Shown here one piece after another: positions 24,137 to 32,186 of a stretch of 39,780 nucleotides of DNA. The translations under genes were made by a program, and so were the position numbers. The stretch lies in assembly GCA_003249015.1 (NCBI GenBank), contig QBLS01000030.1, positions 1 to 39,780 on the forward strand, given 5' to 3'. Below the pieces are notes generated by a model, which was not told the DNA's origin, did no database searches, and saw only the letters and a program-made list of their open reading frames with translations. The number at the start of each line of letters is the position of its first letter. Within the stretch, counting starts at the first letter, position 1. The stretch comes from Pseudanabaena sp. GTDB lineage: Bacteria; Cyanobacteriota; Cyanobacteriia; Pseudanabaenales; Pseudanabaenaceae.

Positions 24137-24697
24137 TTACTGAAACTCACCACTGACATAACCCTGTTCTTGTAACTTAGTTAAAACTTTAAAAACGCTC
24201 TCATCAATGGTTTCTTGATCGGTTTTACACTCAATCTCAGGACTGAGAGGCGGCTCATAGGGACTAGCGATCGCGGTAAATTGTTTGATCTCTCCAGAAC
24301 GAGCTTTTTGATACATTCCCTTGACATCTCTCTGTTCACAAATCGTCAAAGGCGCATTCACAAAAACCTCAATGAAATTGCCAATAAGTTGACGCATCTC
24401 ATTCCTAATTTCTCGATATGGCGAAATAGCCATCACCAAAACAATCACATCATTGCGGGTCAGCAAGTTTGCCACAAAGCCGATTCTCCGAATATTAATA
24501 TCGCGGTCTTCTTTACTAAACCCCAATCCTTGAGACAGGTTTTGACGTACTTGATCGCCATCAAGGATCTCGACCTTATAGCCAAGCTTCCGTAAATATA
24601 TTGATAGGCGATCGCCTATAGTGGTCTTCCCAGCCCCACTCAATCCCGTAAACCATACTGTTACTCCCTTCTGTTGCATAGCTAAGTTCATCTCCAT
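24137..24697 (-). CDS. cysC: Adenylylsulfate kinase
   Basis: The product has 186 aa; the family is about 175-200 aa. It phosphorylates adenosine 5'-phosphosulfate with ATP to give PAPS. Walker A is GLSGAGKTT (18-26). The LDGDQVRQNLSQGLGFSKEDRDINIRRIGFVA block is the APS-binding region. VFVNAPLTICEQRDVKGMYQKARSGEIKQFTAIASPYEPP follows, as in CysC. No ATP sulfurylase gene is nearby, so it may feed PAPS to sulfotransferases rather than assimilation alone. It is followed by the TIGR03032 gene. The ATG at 24695-24697 is chosen; M7 is an alternative close to the usual CysC start. Confidence 0.92.
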   Translation of the reverse strand: MEMNLAMQQKGVTVWFTGLSGAGKTTIGDRLSIYLRKLGYKVEILDGDQVRQNLSQGLGFSKEDRDINIRRIGFVANLLTRNDVIVLVMAISPYREIRNEMRQLIGNFIEVFVNAPLTICEQRDVKGMYQKARSGEIKQFTAIASPYEPPLSPEIECKTDQETIDESVFKVLTKLQEQGYVSGEFQ

Positions 24698-24750
24698 AAA
24701 CTATCAAATTGTTTTCAAATTTAATACAAATTCAGTAGGTAGCTCATCAT

Positions 24751-24783
24751 AAAAAAAAGGACATAACCTCAGTCGTCATGTCC
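24751..24783 (-). terminator. Rho-independent terminator for the Rpn-type gene
   Basis: On the minus strand GGACATGAC pairs with GTTATGTCC (one G-T pair, seven-base loop) and is followed by eight Ts. It lies about 30 bp past the stop of the gene at 24815 and before the kinase start. Confidence 0.8.
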
Positions 24784-24814
24784 CTTGTCAGATATTGAGT
24801 TAAAACTCGTCTAG

Positions 24815-25753
24815 TTAGTTGTTTTTACCTTTGGTTTTTAGCCAGTCGTTTAAGTCAGCGATCGTCTCTAGGTCAAATAATGCCTCAGCTAAATTTTCTA
24901 ACTGCTTTGCCGATAGTTTGTTGACCTTGCTCCGCAAACTTGGCGTAATCTGTCCAAACTTACGACTAAGCATCCGCAACAACATTGTGGTTTGACCCTT
25001 AATCAGTCCGCGTTGCTCGCCCAGCTTTAAGCCACGTTGCTCACCTAGTTTTAAACCACGCTGCTCACCTAGTTTTTCACCCACTTGTAAGCCTCGTTGC
25101 TCGCCTTCTTCTCTTGCCTCTTGATATACTCGCGTTTGCTTTAAATCGCTGTATGTAAACATTGCTTCAATCTCCTGCCGACTTAGTTTTGGAAATTTAT
25201 ATACCAACACTGTCTCTATTAATTCTAGTACCTGCTCTTGGATTTCGGTATCCCTTTCCTGCTCAATCTTTTCACCTAGTTGTCTTGCCTTAGTTACGGC
25301 TTGGCTTTCACTGGATAAAATTAGCTGAATAATCCCGATCGCAAAAGAGTCTGTCTCTCGCTCTAGTAGGTCTTCTAGGTAAACTCGCTGTATCCTTTGA
25401 CAATTGAGCATTTCCTGCACATGGCTTCTTGGCTGTGGTTCATAACTACGCCTTGCAAAGATGGCGATCGCTTGCCATTCGTGTTCGGGTCGATATTGGT
25501 TCAGGTATAGATATATTTCGGATAGGTATTCCCAGTAGAAGTCTTCCTTTTGTTGAAATTGAACTTCAAGTAAATATATCGGTTTGTCTTTGGATTTTGG
25601 GCTAAATATGCCATCAAACCGAAAGGCTTTTTCTTTCACTTCCACTGAGCTAAATTCATAGCCTTCTGCTTCAGTAATCGGGCGTTCAATTAGCTCAAAC
25701 AGCAGGGTGTGAAAGGTGTTGAATAGTTGATAGAATATTGTGTCTGTCTTCAT
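24815..25753 (-). CDS. Rpn-type PD-(D/E)xK nuclease/putative transposase (DUF2887, DUF4351)
   Basis: The product has 312 aa from the ATG at 25751-25753; a GTG two codons earlier is also possible. Residues 1-145 match DUF2887: TDTIFYQLFNTFHTLLFELI, then FRFDGIFSPKSKDKPIYLLEVQFQQKEDFYWE, where D and E-x-Q form the nuclease-like core. A linker has three in-frame copies of GEQRGLKL (24-bp DNA repeats near 25015-25090). The C-terminal MLLRMLSRKFGQITPSLRSKVNKLSAKQLENLAEALFDLE is DUF4351. Rpn proteins are linked to DNA cleavage and recombination. Here the gene is monocistronic with its own terminator. These genes are multi-copy in cyanobacteria. Confidence 0.9.
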   Translation of the reverse strand: MKTDTIFYQLFNTFHTLLFELIERPITEAEGYEFSSVEVKEKAFRFDGIFSPKSKDKPIYLLEVQFQQKEDFYWEYLSEIYLYLNQYRPEHEWQAIAIFARRSYEPQPRSHVQEMLNCQRIQRVYLEDLLERETDSFAIGIIQLILSSESQAVTKARQLGEKIEQERDTEIQEQVLELIETVLVYKFPKLSRQEIEAMFTYSDLKQTRVYQEAREEGEQRGLQVGEKLGEQRGLKLGEQRGLKLGEQRGLIKGQTTMLLRMLSRKFGQITPSLRSKVNKLSAKQLENLAEALFDLETIADLNDWLKTKGKNN

Positions 25754-25888
25754 GAACACTTAGTTTACAGTAGCTCTAAGGATTATTCTTGCAGGATTCG
25801 CGATCGCTTGATAGTTTCATTGATTCTCTAATCTTGCTGGTATATTTGCGGAATACAAGCAGAGTTCTCTGATGTAAATCTACGCATT

Positions 25889-25974
25889 ACCAGATTGCAC
25901 TCACAGATCGCCGACTTTTTGTGAATTTGCAAATTGTCTTTGCTTGTCTAGAAAAAGTCGGCGATCCGTCTGGT
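25889..25974. repeat. Palindromic repeat with GATCGCCGACTTTTT arms
   Basis: A 15-bp arm (25906-25920) pairs perfectly with 25952-25966, and ACCAGA/TCTGGT at 25889 and 25969 forms an outer pair. A half copy (AAAAAGTCGGGGATCTGAGA) lies just after the helicase gene at 35888. The stretch 25760-25888 shows nothing recognisable. Confidence 0.65.
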
Positions 25975-26198
25975 TAGGGTTGCTTGGTGCAAATTTGACT
26001 AGGTGGTACAAGAGGAGGTTCTTTAAAAGAGGGAACTAAATCGAGTTGTAACCCGATGGAAGAGAAAAGATGCAGTAACGTGTTGGTAAAGATTACGAAC
26101 TTAAGAAATCGTCGTAAGAAAGCTCGTCTCTGTGTTGGCGGGAATAACAAGAGGTTGGCAATGATTACGAGCTTAACAAAGCGTTGGAAGGGAGTCAT
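25974..26198 (-). CDS. Possible small hydrophobic protein
   Basis: There are 74 codons from the ATG at 26196-26198 (MTPFQRFVKLVIIANLLLF). Two hydrophobic stretches, FVKLVIIANLLLF and FLKFVIFTNTLLHLF, are joined by a basic loop PPTQRRAFLRR, so it could be a two-helix membrane protein. The two halves look like a duplicated motif. The opposite strand is open over the same stretch (26056-26244) but gives a lysine-rich, less protein-like sequence. No family is recognised, and it may be a remnant. Confidence 0.35.
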   Translation of the reverse strand: MTPFQRFVKLVIIANLLLFPPTQRRAFLRRFLKFVIFTNTLLHLFSSIGLQLDLVPSFKEPPLVPPSQICTKQP

Positions 26199-26327
26199 GG
26201 GGAAGTTCTCTATCAATTTGACAATGCCATCATCGAAAAAATGACATTAAACCTCCAGACGAGTTAAGGCAGATAACCAAATTTTCTTAACCGCCTTTTC
26301 TGTCCTCTTTGAATTGAGTTAAACTAA

Positions 26328-26467
26328 CTGAATGTTACGTAGAAGTTTTCAAGACCCTCACCCCTAGCCCCTCTCCCAAAAGGGGAGAGGGGAACAAAAA
26401 ACTGGTCTTATTCCCCCTCGCCCTTAATGGGAGAGGGGGCTGGGGGGTGAGGGTTCCACGTAACATC
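26328..26467. mobile_element. Palindromic element flanked by 11-bp direct repeats
   Basis: The ends CTGAATGTTACGTAGAA and TTCCACGTAACATCAG are inverted repeats. Both sides are flanked by the direct repeat AGTTAAACTAA (26317-26327 and 26468-26478), which looks like a target duplication. Inside are the CCCTCACCCC...GGGGTGAGGG palindromes common in cyanobacterial intergenic DNA. No reading frame is seen. It lies just upstream of the STAND gene. Confidence 0.65.
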
Positions 26468-26509
26468 AGTTAAACTAAGTCAACGTAGTTAGCAAAATTT
26501 GGTTGAGCC

Positions 26510-28999
26510 ATGCCAACACAGCGAACTAGAGGAATTTCCGCAACGGATGCGGGACTGCAAAAACTTCGTGAGGTTAAGGCGGCTGGCGAAGCGGATGGAA
26601 CCCGTTTGACCTTTGAAGGCATTGCCGATCGCATTTCTCGGAACTCTCAAGCTTCAGTTGATTCAAGAACGGTAAGACGATTTTTTGATGGTAAAGGCAT
26701 CGATCGAGATTGCATCCTAGCTATTTGTGCTGCTTTGGGTTTAGAGGTCACGGAGATTGTCGATCCGAATGAATGGCATCCCGTTAGGTCTGGTCAAACT
26801 TCTCAACCCGTTGCGATCGCTGCAACTCTGAATACGACACCTCCGCCTGTGGATGAATGGCAGGGACGACAGGATGAAATCAAGGAACTCCAAACTGCCC
26901 TAAGCAATGAGAAAGTCCGCTTAATCGGGATGACCGCAGCAGGAAGCTATGGTAAATCGGCTTTAGCGGTGAAGTTCAAGGAGCAGTTAACTCCTGATTG
27001 GCGGGTGTTGTGGGTGAGTTTTATCCAGCCTTACCCCTTGGCGCAATTTGGGCGGTGGTTATTGGAGGAGTTGGGACGAGATTATGATGAAAAATGGAAT
27101 GAGGAGACGTTAATTGGGCAGATCGTCGAAGGGTTAATCGCTGAGCCTTATTTGTTGGTGTTGGACAATATGGAAACGGTAATACCAGCAGAAGGGAAGT
27201 CGGTTTATGGTCAATTTTTGAGCCAATGGTTAGGGAATGGAGGTAACAGTAAGCTATTGCTCACCAGTCGGGAACAGCCAGTGTTTAGCGCCAATTTGCA
27301 ACCGCGTTGTTATTGGTTAGCGCTAAAGGGGTTAGCAGAAGCCGATGCGATGCGTTTGGTGACGGAAGACTATGGTTTAACGGGAACGCAGCAGGAATTA
27401 GCCCATTTTGTCAACCGAATGGATCGGCATCCTCTCTTGATGCAACTGGTATCGAGTTGGATGCGGGAGGAGTTGGGGGAAGGGGTTGGTGTGACAGAGG
27501 CGGAAAATTTGGGCTTAGATTTGTTTACGGTGGAGGGTTATCACCGTGATACGGAAACCTGTGTCAGGGAAGTGGTAGCGGCGAGTTTGGCGCGATTGTC
27601 GGCAAGGTTAGGGGATATTTTAAAGCGGTTATCGGTATTGCGCGGGGTTTTCGATCTAGGGTTAGCTCAGGGGTTAACAGCCGAGGTAACGGAGGCAGAG
27701 TTACGGTATTTAGCCCGTTTGTCGTTGTTGCAGGAGTTTCCCCCCGAACCGCTCAAGGGAAAACGGCGACGGTTTCAGTTTTTGCCTTTAATTTCTATAA
27801 TGGTGCAACAGCAAGCGGATTCTGAGTTGTTGCGATCGGCGCATCAGGCGGCGTTGGATTATTTTTTGGCACATTTACCTGCGCCACCGTGGGAATCGTT
27901 GGAGGATTTGACGGCGTATTTAGAGGGGTTTTACCATGCAGGGGAATTGGAAGAATGGCAGTTAGCTTTTGATATTTTGAATGAAGAGCGAGGGGGAGAA
28001 GGGAAAAATAAATCGGTTTATTACTTTTTGGATTTTCAAGGGTTTTATCGTCAGAACGCGCAATTATATGAACAGATAATCGCAGGTAGTCAACGCGAAC
28101 AAGATTGTTATCCCAACTCGTTAAACCGTTTGGGCAATTGTTATGAATCCTTGGGGAAGTACGAAAAAGCAATCGCCTACCACCAGCAACTTCACGACAT
28201 CTGTGAAGAAATCGGCGATAGAAAAGGGGGAGCAATGTCTCTAGGCAATTTAGGACTTTGTTATGACAACTTGGGGCAGTATAAAAAAGCGATCTCCTAT
28301 CACCAGCAATATTACGACATCAGTGAAGAAATCGGCTTTCGGCAAGGAGTGTCAAGTTCTCTAGGTAATTTAGGCAATTGTTATGCTTCCTTAGGGCAGT
28401 ATGAAGAAGCGCTCTCCTATCACCAGCAATCTCTCGAAATTAGTGAAGAAATCGGCTTTCGGCAAGGGATGGCAAGTTCTCTAGGTAATTTAGGCAATGA
28501 TTATAATTACTTGGGGCAATATGAAAAAGCGATCTCCTATCATCAGCAATATCAAGACATCAGTGAAGAAATCGGCAATCGGCAAGGGGTAGCAATATCT
28601 CTAGGCAGTTTAGGCGTTTGTTATGATTCCTTGGGGCAGTATGAAAAAGCAATCTCCTATCACCAGCAATTTCTCGAAATCAGTGAAGAAATGGGCTATC
28701 AGCAAGGGGTGGCAATTTCTTTACACAATATAGGTGAGGCATTTATCAAACTTCAGAACTACAGCGAAGCAGAAACCAAAATTCAAGCATCTTTAGTTAT
28801 TTCCCAAGAAATTAACATTAAAGATTTAATCGCCAATAGTTTCAAAGCTCTTGCCGATATTGCCCATCAAACCAATCAACCCCACCTCGCCCTCACCCAT
28901 TGCCAAAACGCGATCGCCCTCTCCCAAGAACTTGGCATTCCCTTAGTCAAAGACTGCGAAGAACTCCTAGTAAGAATTCAGAAGGAGTTAGGAGAATAA
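26510..28999 (+). CDS. STAND NTPase with N-terminal HTH-like domain and C-terminal TPRs
   Basis: The product has 829 aa. Residues about 1-90 look like a DNA-binding or adaptor helical domain: GISATDAGLQKLREVK, FEGIADRISRNSQ..VDSRTVRRFFDGKGIDRDCILAICAALGL. Residues about 115-450 are an NB-ARC/NACHT-like ATPase with P-loop AAGSYGKSALA (the first Gly is Ala143), Walker B YLLVLDNMET, sensor KLLLTSREQP and a RHPLLMQL motif. Residues about 535-790 carry 40-residue TPRs, five of them nearly identical (YEKAISYHQQ..DISEEIG). The layout is that of bacterial NLR-like sensors, so a regulatory or antiphage role is possible but not shown. It is flanked on both sides by inverted copies of one repeat end, and its stop overlaps one of them. 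The start is ATG at 26510. Confidence 0.88.
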   Translation: MPTQRTRGISATDAGLQKLREVKAAGEADGTRLTFEGIADRISRNSQASVDSRTVRRFFDGKGIDRDCILAICAALGLEVTEIVDPNEWHPVRSGQTSQPVAIAATLNTTPPPVDEWQGRQDEIKELQTALSNEKVRLIGMTAAGSYGKSALAVKFKEQLTPDWRVLWVSFIQPYPLAQFGRWLLEELGRDYDEKWNEETLIGQIVEGLIAEPYLLVLDNMETVIPAEGKSVYGQFLSQWLGNGGNSKLLLTSREQPVFSANLQPRCYWLALKGLAEADAMRLVTEDYGLTGTQQELAHFVNRMDRHPLLMQLVSSWMREELGEGVGVTEAENLGLDLFTVEGYHRDTETCVREVVAASLARLSARLGDILKRLSVLRGVFDLGLAQGLTAEVTEAELRYLARLSLLQEFPPEPLKGKRRRFQFLPLISIMVQQQADSELLRSAHQAALDYFLAHLPAPPWESLEDLTAYLEGFYHAGELEEWQLAFDILNEERGGEGKNKSVYYFLDFQGFYRQNAQLYEQIIAGSQREQDCYPNSLNRLGNCYESLGKYEKAIAYHQQLHDICEEIGDRKGGAMSLGNLGLCYDNLGQYKKAISYHQQYYDISEEIGFRQGVSSSLGNLGNCYASLGQYEEALSYHQQSLEISEEIGFRQGMASSLGNLGNDYNYLGQYEKAISYHQQYQDISEEIGNRQGVAISLGSLGVCYDSLGQYEKAISYHQQFLEISEEMGYQQGVAISLHNIGEAFIKLQNYSEAETKIQASLVISQEINIKDLIANSFKALADIAHQTNQPHLALTHCQNAIALSQELGIPLVKDCEELLVRIQKELGE
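28160..28720 (+). repeat. 120-bp tandem TPR-coding repeats
   Basis: Five successive units of 120 bp have high DNA identity (the landmark TATCACCAGCAAT recurs every 120 bp around 28300, 28420, 28540 and 28660). Each encodes one 40-aa TPR of the STAND protein, so unit number can vary without frame loss. Confidence 0.75.
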
Positions 29000-29115
29000 C
29001 TGATGTTACATGGAACATAGATGATGAATCTCTTGCTGCTAGCCAAGCAGTGCAACCACGGGGGGATTGCCCCTACCTGTAATAATTCATGATCTGTAGG
29101 GGCTGCGCCCCCGTG
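28998..29115. repeat. Repeat end and GTAGGGGC-type palindrome after the STAND gene
   Basis: AACTGATGTTACATGGAA at 28998-29015 is the reverse complement, with one change, of 26454-26471 upstream of the same gene. Further on, 29057-29076 and 29096-29115 form a hairpin (CACGGGGG outer and GCCCCTAC inner arms) of the widespread GTAGGGGC intergenic repeat type. No gene lies in 29000-29179. Confidence 0.65.
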
Positions 29116-29179
29116 CCAGCCCAAACCTTAGCTATCACACTTCAGCTATGCTCATTTTTGGTATTTACACCTCAAAATT

Positions 29180-29638
29180 ATGTCAGAAAAATTCTTGTAC
29201 GATCGCGACTTTACCGCATGGGTAAAACTCACCACACAGCAACTCAAAGACAAAAACTTTGAGCATCTTGACCTTGAAAACTTAATTGATGAAGTAGAAA
29301 GCTTAATTTATGAACAGAAAAAATGGATTAGGGAATCCCTGATCAAAATCTTGACCTACACGATGAAACGCTTATATCTAGATATTCCCGAACGTTTTCA
29401 TGACTGGGAGCTATATATTTTGCGGGGACAACAGCAATTAAAATCAGACGTGAGAGACAATGCCAGCATTCTCGAATATTGGGATGAGCTTTTTGATGAC
29501 GCTTGGGAAATCGTCCTCATCAGACTTGAGTATGACTTCAAAACCGATGAAGAATTTGATAGACATCCATATCCCAAAACATGGCAGTTATCGAGAGATT
29601 TTGAGTTTTTAGTTGCCGATAATTTCTATAGGAAGTAG
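29180..29638 (+). CDS. DUF29 family protein
   Basis: The product has 152 aa, the usual length. It shows the DUF29 pattern: LYDRDFTAWVKLTTQQLKDKNFEHLDLENLIDEVESL, then WIRESLIKILTYTMKRLYLD and a C-terminal ..YPKTWQLSRDFEFLVADNFYRK. All-helical DUF29 proteins are numerous in cyanobacteria and their function is unknown. It is probably transcribed alone. The start is ATG at 29180. Confidence 0.9.
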   Translation: MSEKFLYDRDFTAWVKLTTQQLKDKNFEHLDLENLIDEVESLIYEQKKWIRESLIKILTYTMKRLYLDIPERFHDWELYILRGQQQLKSDVRDNASILEYWDELFDDAWEIVLIRLEYDFKTDEEFDRHPYPKTWQLSRDFEFLVADNFYRK

Positions 29639-29788
29639 GTATCTGAGGATAATTTAATCTGACAAGCTAATCACTAGATTTCTGAATAGCCTAATCTTAT
29701 TTACATTCTAGTTTGAGATACTCTATGCCTCTTCTTAACCTCAACCAAGCAGATTTAGCCAACAGTTGATGATATTCTGATTCACAAT

Positions 29789-31330
29789 ATGAATAGCACT
29801 CTCTCCACTCAAGTCATTGTCACTGCGGCACAGATGCAGGCGATTGAAAATCTTATCTTTCAATCAGGTATGCCTGTGGCAGCTTTAATGGAAAAAGTGG
29901 CACTCAAAATTACCCAACGAATTACTCAGCTCTATCCAGACCATAGATTTCCTAAAGTCGGTATATTGGTTGGCTCTGGTCACAATGGTGGAGATGCCCT
30001 AGTAGTCGCCCGTGAGCTTCATCATCAAGGACGACAGGTCAAAATTTGCTCTATGCTGCCCAAAGCTAAGCCTCTGACGAGAGTACATACTTGTCATGCT
30101 AAAGCGATTGGGATTCCTTTTGTTTCTCTTGCCAATTTACAGGATTGTGATTTACTGGTCGATGGTATTTTTGGTTTTGGGCTAGAGCGTAATGTCGATG
30201 GTGATTTAGCAATCTCATTCAACCTAATTAATAGTTGGCAGATTCCTATTCTGGCTATCGACTTACCGTCAGGGCTAAATTGCGATCGTGGTAATGTCAT
30301 GGGTGCTACCATTTGCGCTACCCACACCTTATGTCTGGGCTTATGGAAGCGCGGTCTATTAATTGAGCAGGCTCTTCCCTATATTGGGATTCTAGAAAGA
30401 GTTGACTTTGATATTCCTGAGCAATTCATTATAGAAGTATTGGGCGATCACCATCCTCTTTGGCGTATCGATCCTCACACTTGCTTACGCCAATATCTGC
30501 CAATTCCGCGCCCCATTGCAGCTCATAAGTACAATCAGGGGCATTTATTATTGGTGGTCGGCTCTCAGCGCTATGCGGGGGCAGCGATTTTAGCGGCTTT
30601 GGGCGCAAAAGCTACGGGAGTGGGGATGCTGTCAATTGCGGTTCCTGCCTCTCTCAAACAATTAGTCCTTGCCCAAGTCCCTGATGCCTTGGTAATTGCC
30701 TGTCCCGAAACCGATTCAGGTGCTATCTATTCTCTGGATGGGCTAGACTTGCAAAAGTATCAGGCAATTGTCTGTGGCTGTGGGCTGTCTCTTGATGCAA
30801 GCTCCGTGGTCAAACAAACTATTGATAGCGATATTCCCCTACTACTAGATGCCGATGGACTAAATGCTATTTCACCTCTTGCCGATCCTAATTTTATTCG
30901 TCAGTTGCATAGCCGATCTAATCCTATAATCTTCACTCCTCATGGAGGTGAGTTTAGCCGCCTATTTCCTGACCTTATGACTGGCGATCGCTTAGATGCT
31001 CTGATGGCAGCAGTTGAACTTTGTCATGCTACGATCCTGCTGAAGGGGGCGAGAACGATGATTTCTTTTCTCCAAGATGAAAAGCCAAAGCTTTGGGTTA
31101 ATCCTGAGAGTACGCCTGCTCTCGCTCGCGGTGGCAGTGGTGATGTCTTGGCGGGTATGATTGGTGGGCTGTTAGCGCAGGGTTTATCGGCTAAAGATGC
31201 CGCCATAGTTGCTACGGTTTGGCATTCTCAAGCTGCAATCTCTTTAGCAAATCAACGTTCAATTATGGGAGTTGATCCTGTTTCCCTTACTCACCATCTG
31301 CTCCCTTTCTTACTTCCTGCTGTTTCTTAA
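29789..31330 (+). CDS. nnr: Bifunctional NAD(P)H-hydrate repair enzyme (epimerase and dehydratase)
   Basis: The product has 513 aa, full length for the fused family. The N-terminal YjeF/NAXE domain (about 10-215) has VGILVGSGHNGGDALVVARELHHQG and LVDGIFGFGL, with ILAIDLPSGLNCDRG. It interconverts R and S forms of hydrated NAD(P)H. The C-terminal YjeF/NAXD domain (about 235-505) has GHLLLVVGSQRYAGAAILAALGA, LLLDADGLNAI, FTPHGGEFSRL and ARGGSGDVLAGMIGGLLAQG, the ATP/ADP-binding dehydratase core. It acts in the cytoplasm as metabolite repair. The HAD gene follows 50 bp later on the same strand and may be co-transcribed. The start is ATG at 29789. Confidence 0.95.
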   Translation: MNSTLSTQVIVTAAQMQAIENLIFQSGMPVAALMEKVALKITQRITQLYPDHRFPKVGILVGSGHNGGDALVVARELHHQGRQVKICSMLPKAKPLTRVHTCHAKAIGIPFVSLANLQDCDLLVDGIFGFGLERNVDGDLAISFNLINSWQIPILAIDLPSGLNCDRGNVMGATICATHTLCLGLWKRGLLIEQALPYIGILERVDFDIPEQFIIEVLGDHHPLWRIDPHTCLRQYLPIPRPIAAHKYNQGHLLLVVGSQRYAGAAILAALGAKATGVGMLSIAVPASLKQLVLAQVPDALVIACPETDSGAIYSLDGLDLQKYQAIVCGCGLSLDASSVVKQTIDSDIPLLLDADGLNAISPLADPNFIRQLHSRSNPIIFTPHGGEFSRLFPDLMTGDRLDALMAAVELCHATILLKGARTMISFLQDEKPKLWVNPESTPALARGGSGDVLAGMIGGLLAQGLSAKDAAIVATVWHSQAAISLANQRSIMGVDPVSLTHHLLPFLLPAVS

Positions 31331-31380
31331 ACTTAATAGATTTAAGATTTACGCTGATTTATCTATTTTGGCTTCTATTT

Positions 31381-32139
31381 ATGACCTTGCTCGCTCTCAA
31401 TCAATCTAATTTGTCCGATATTTGTTTAATTGCTTCCGATATTGATGGCACACTTACGCACAATGGCAAGTTCTCCTCTAATTTCATCTCGACTCTTCTC
31501 AATTTACAATCAGCAGAAATTAGAGTCCTCTTGGTGACTGGTCGCTCAGCGGGTTGGGTCAGTGCTTTGGTGAATTATCTGCCTGTTGCTGGTGCGATCG
31601 CCGAGAATGGTGGTTTATTCTTGCATCCCAACGGTCAACAGGATTTGCTCTCTTCGATTCCCAACATAGCTAGACATCGTATTCTGTTAGAAAATACTTT
31701 CCATCATATCAAGCAGCTATCTCCCAATCTGCATCCTTCCACAGATAACCAATTCCGTATTACCGACTGGACTTTTGACGTTGATAATTTATCGACAGAT
31801 GATCTTGAAAAAATAGCTTGGCAATGTCAGCAAATTGGTTGGAGTTTTACTTACAGCAATGTCCAATGTCATATCAAACCGCTGAACCAAGATAAAGCAA
31901 CTGGCTTAGATAAAGTACTCAAAAGTCATTTCCCTGAACTGAATTCACGGCAGGTGCTAACCATTGGCGATAGTCCCAATGATGAAGCGATGTTTGACCC
32001 TGAAAAGTTTCCCATCTCGGTCGGTGTAGCAAATGTCCGCCATTATCAAAACAAAATGCTGCATTTACCCAAATACATTACGCAAGCCTCTGAGTTTGCT
32101 GGGTTTTCTGAGTTGGCAAAATTATTACTAAAAAAATAA
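31381..32139 (+). CDS. HAD superfamily phosphatase (Cof/SPP-like type)
   Basis: The product has 252 aa. Motif I is ASDIDGTLTHNG with nucleophile D20 and acid/base D22. Motif II is VLLVTGRSAGWV. The lysine is in NQDKATGLDKVL, and motif IV is VLTIGDSPNDEAMF. The cap is of the C2 kind between motifs II and III (about 85-170), placing it near Cof, sucrose-phosphate and mannosylglycerate phosphatases. The substrate cannot be fixed. The stop TAA forms part of the terminator hairpin after the gene. Confidence 0.9.
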   Translation: MTLLALNQSNLSDICLIASDIDGTLTHNGKFSSNFISTLLNLQSAEIRVLLVTGRSAGWVSALVNYLPVAGAIAENGGLFLHPNGQQDLLSSIPNIARHRILLENTFHHIKQLSPNLHPSTDNQFRITDWTFDVDNLSTDDLEKIAWQCQQIGWSFTYSNVQCHIKPLNQDKATGLDKVLKSHFPELNSRQVLTIGDSPNDEAMFDPEKFPISVGVANVRHYQNKMLHLPKYITQASEFAGFSELAKLLLKK

Positions 32140-32164
32140 AAAGCGGCGCTAAGCGCCGCTTTTT
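32138..32164. terminator. Bidirectional terminator
   Basis: AAAAAGCGGCGC (32138-32149) pairs with GCGCCGCTTTTT (32153-32164) around TAA, with A-run and T-run on both sides. It separates two convergent genes, 32139 and 32187. Confidence 0.85.
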
Positions 32165-32186
32165 ATTGGTTATAAGAACTTACGAT

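Noticed and set aside
27795-28235. 146-codon minus-strand frame in the STAND gene
   Set aside because: Low-complexity Pro/Thr-rich product, antisense to conserved ATPase and TPR coding sequence.
28160-28720. CRISPR-like regular repeat
   Set aside because: The 120-bp period is coding and encodes TPR units without unique spacers. No CRISPR array was seen anywhere in the window.
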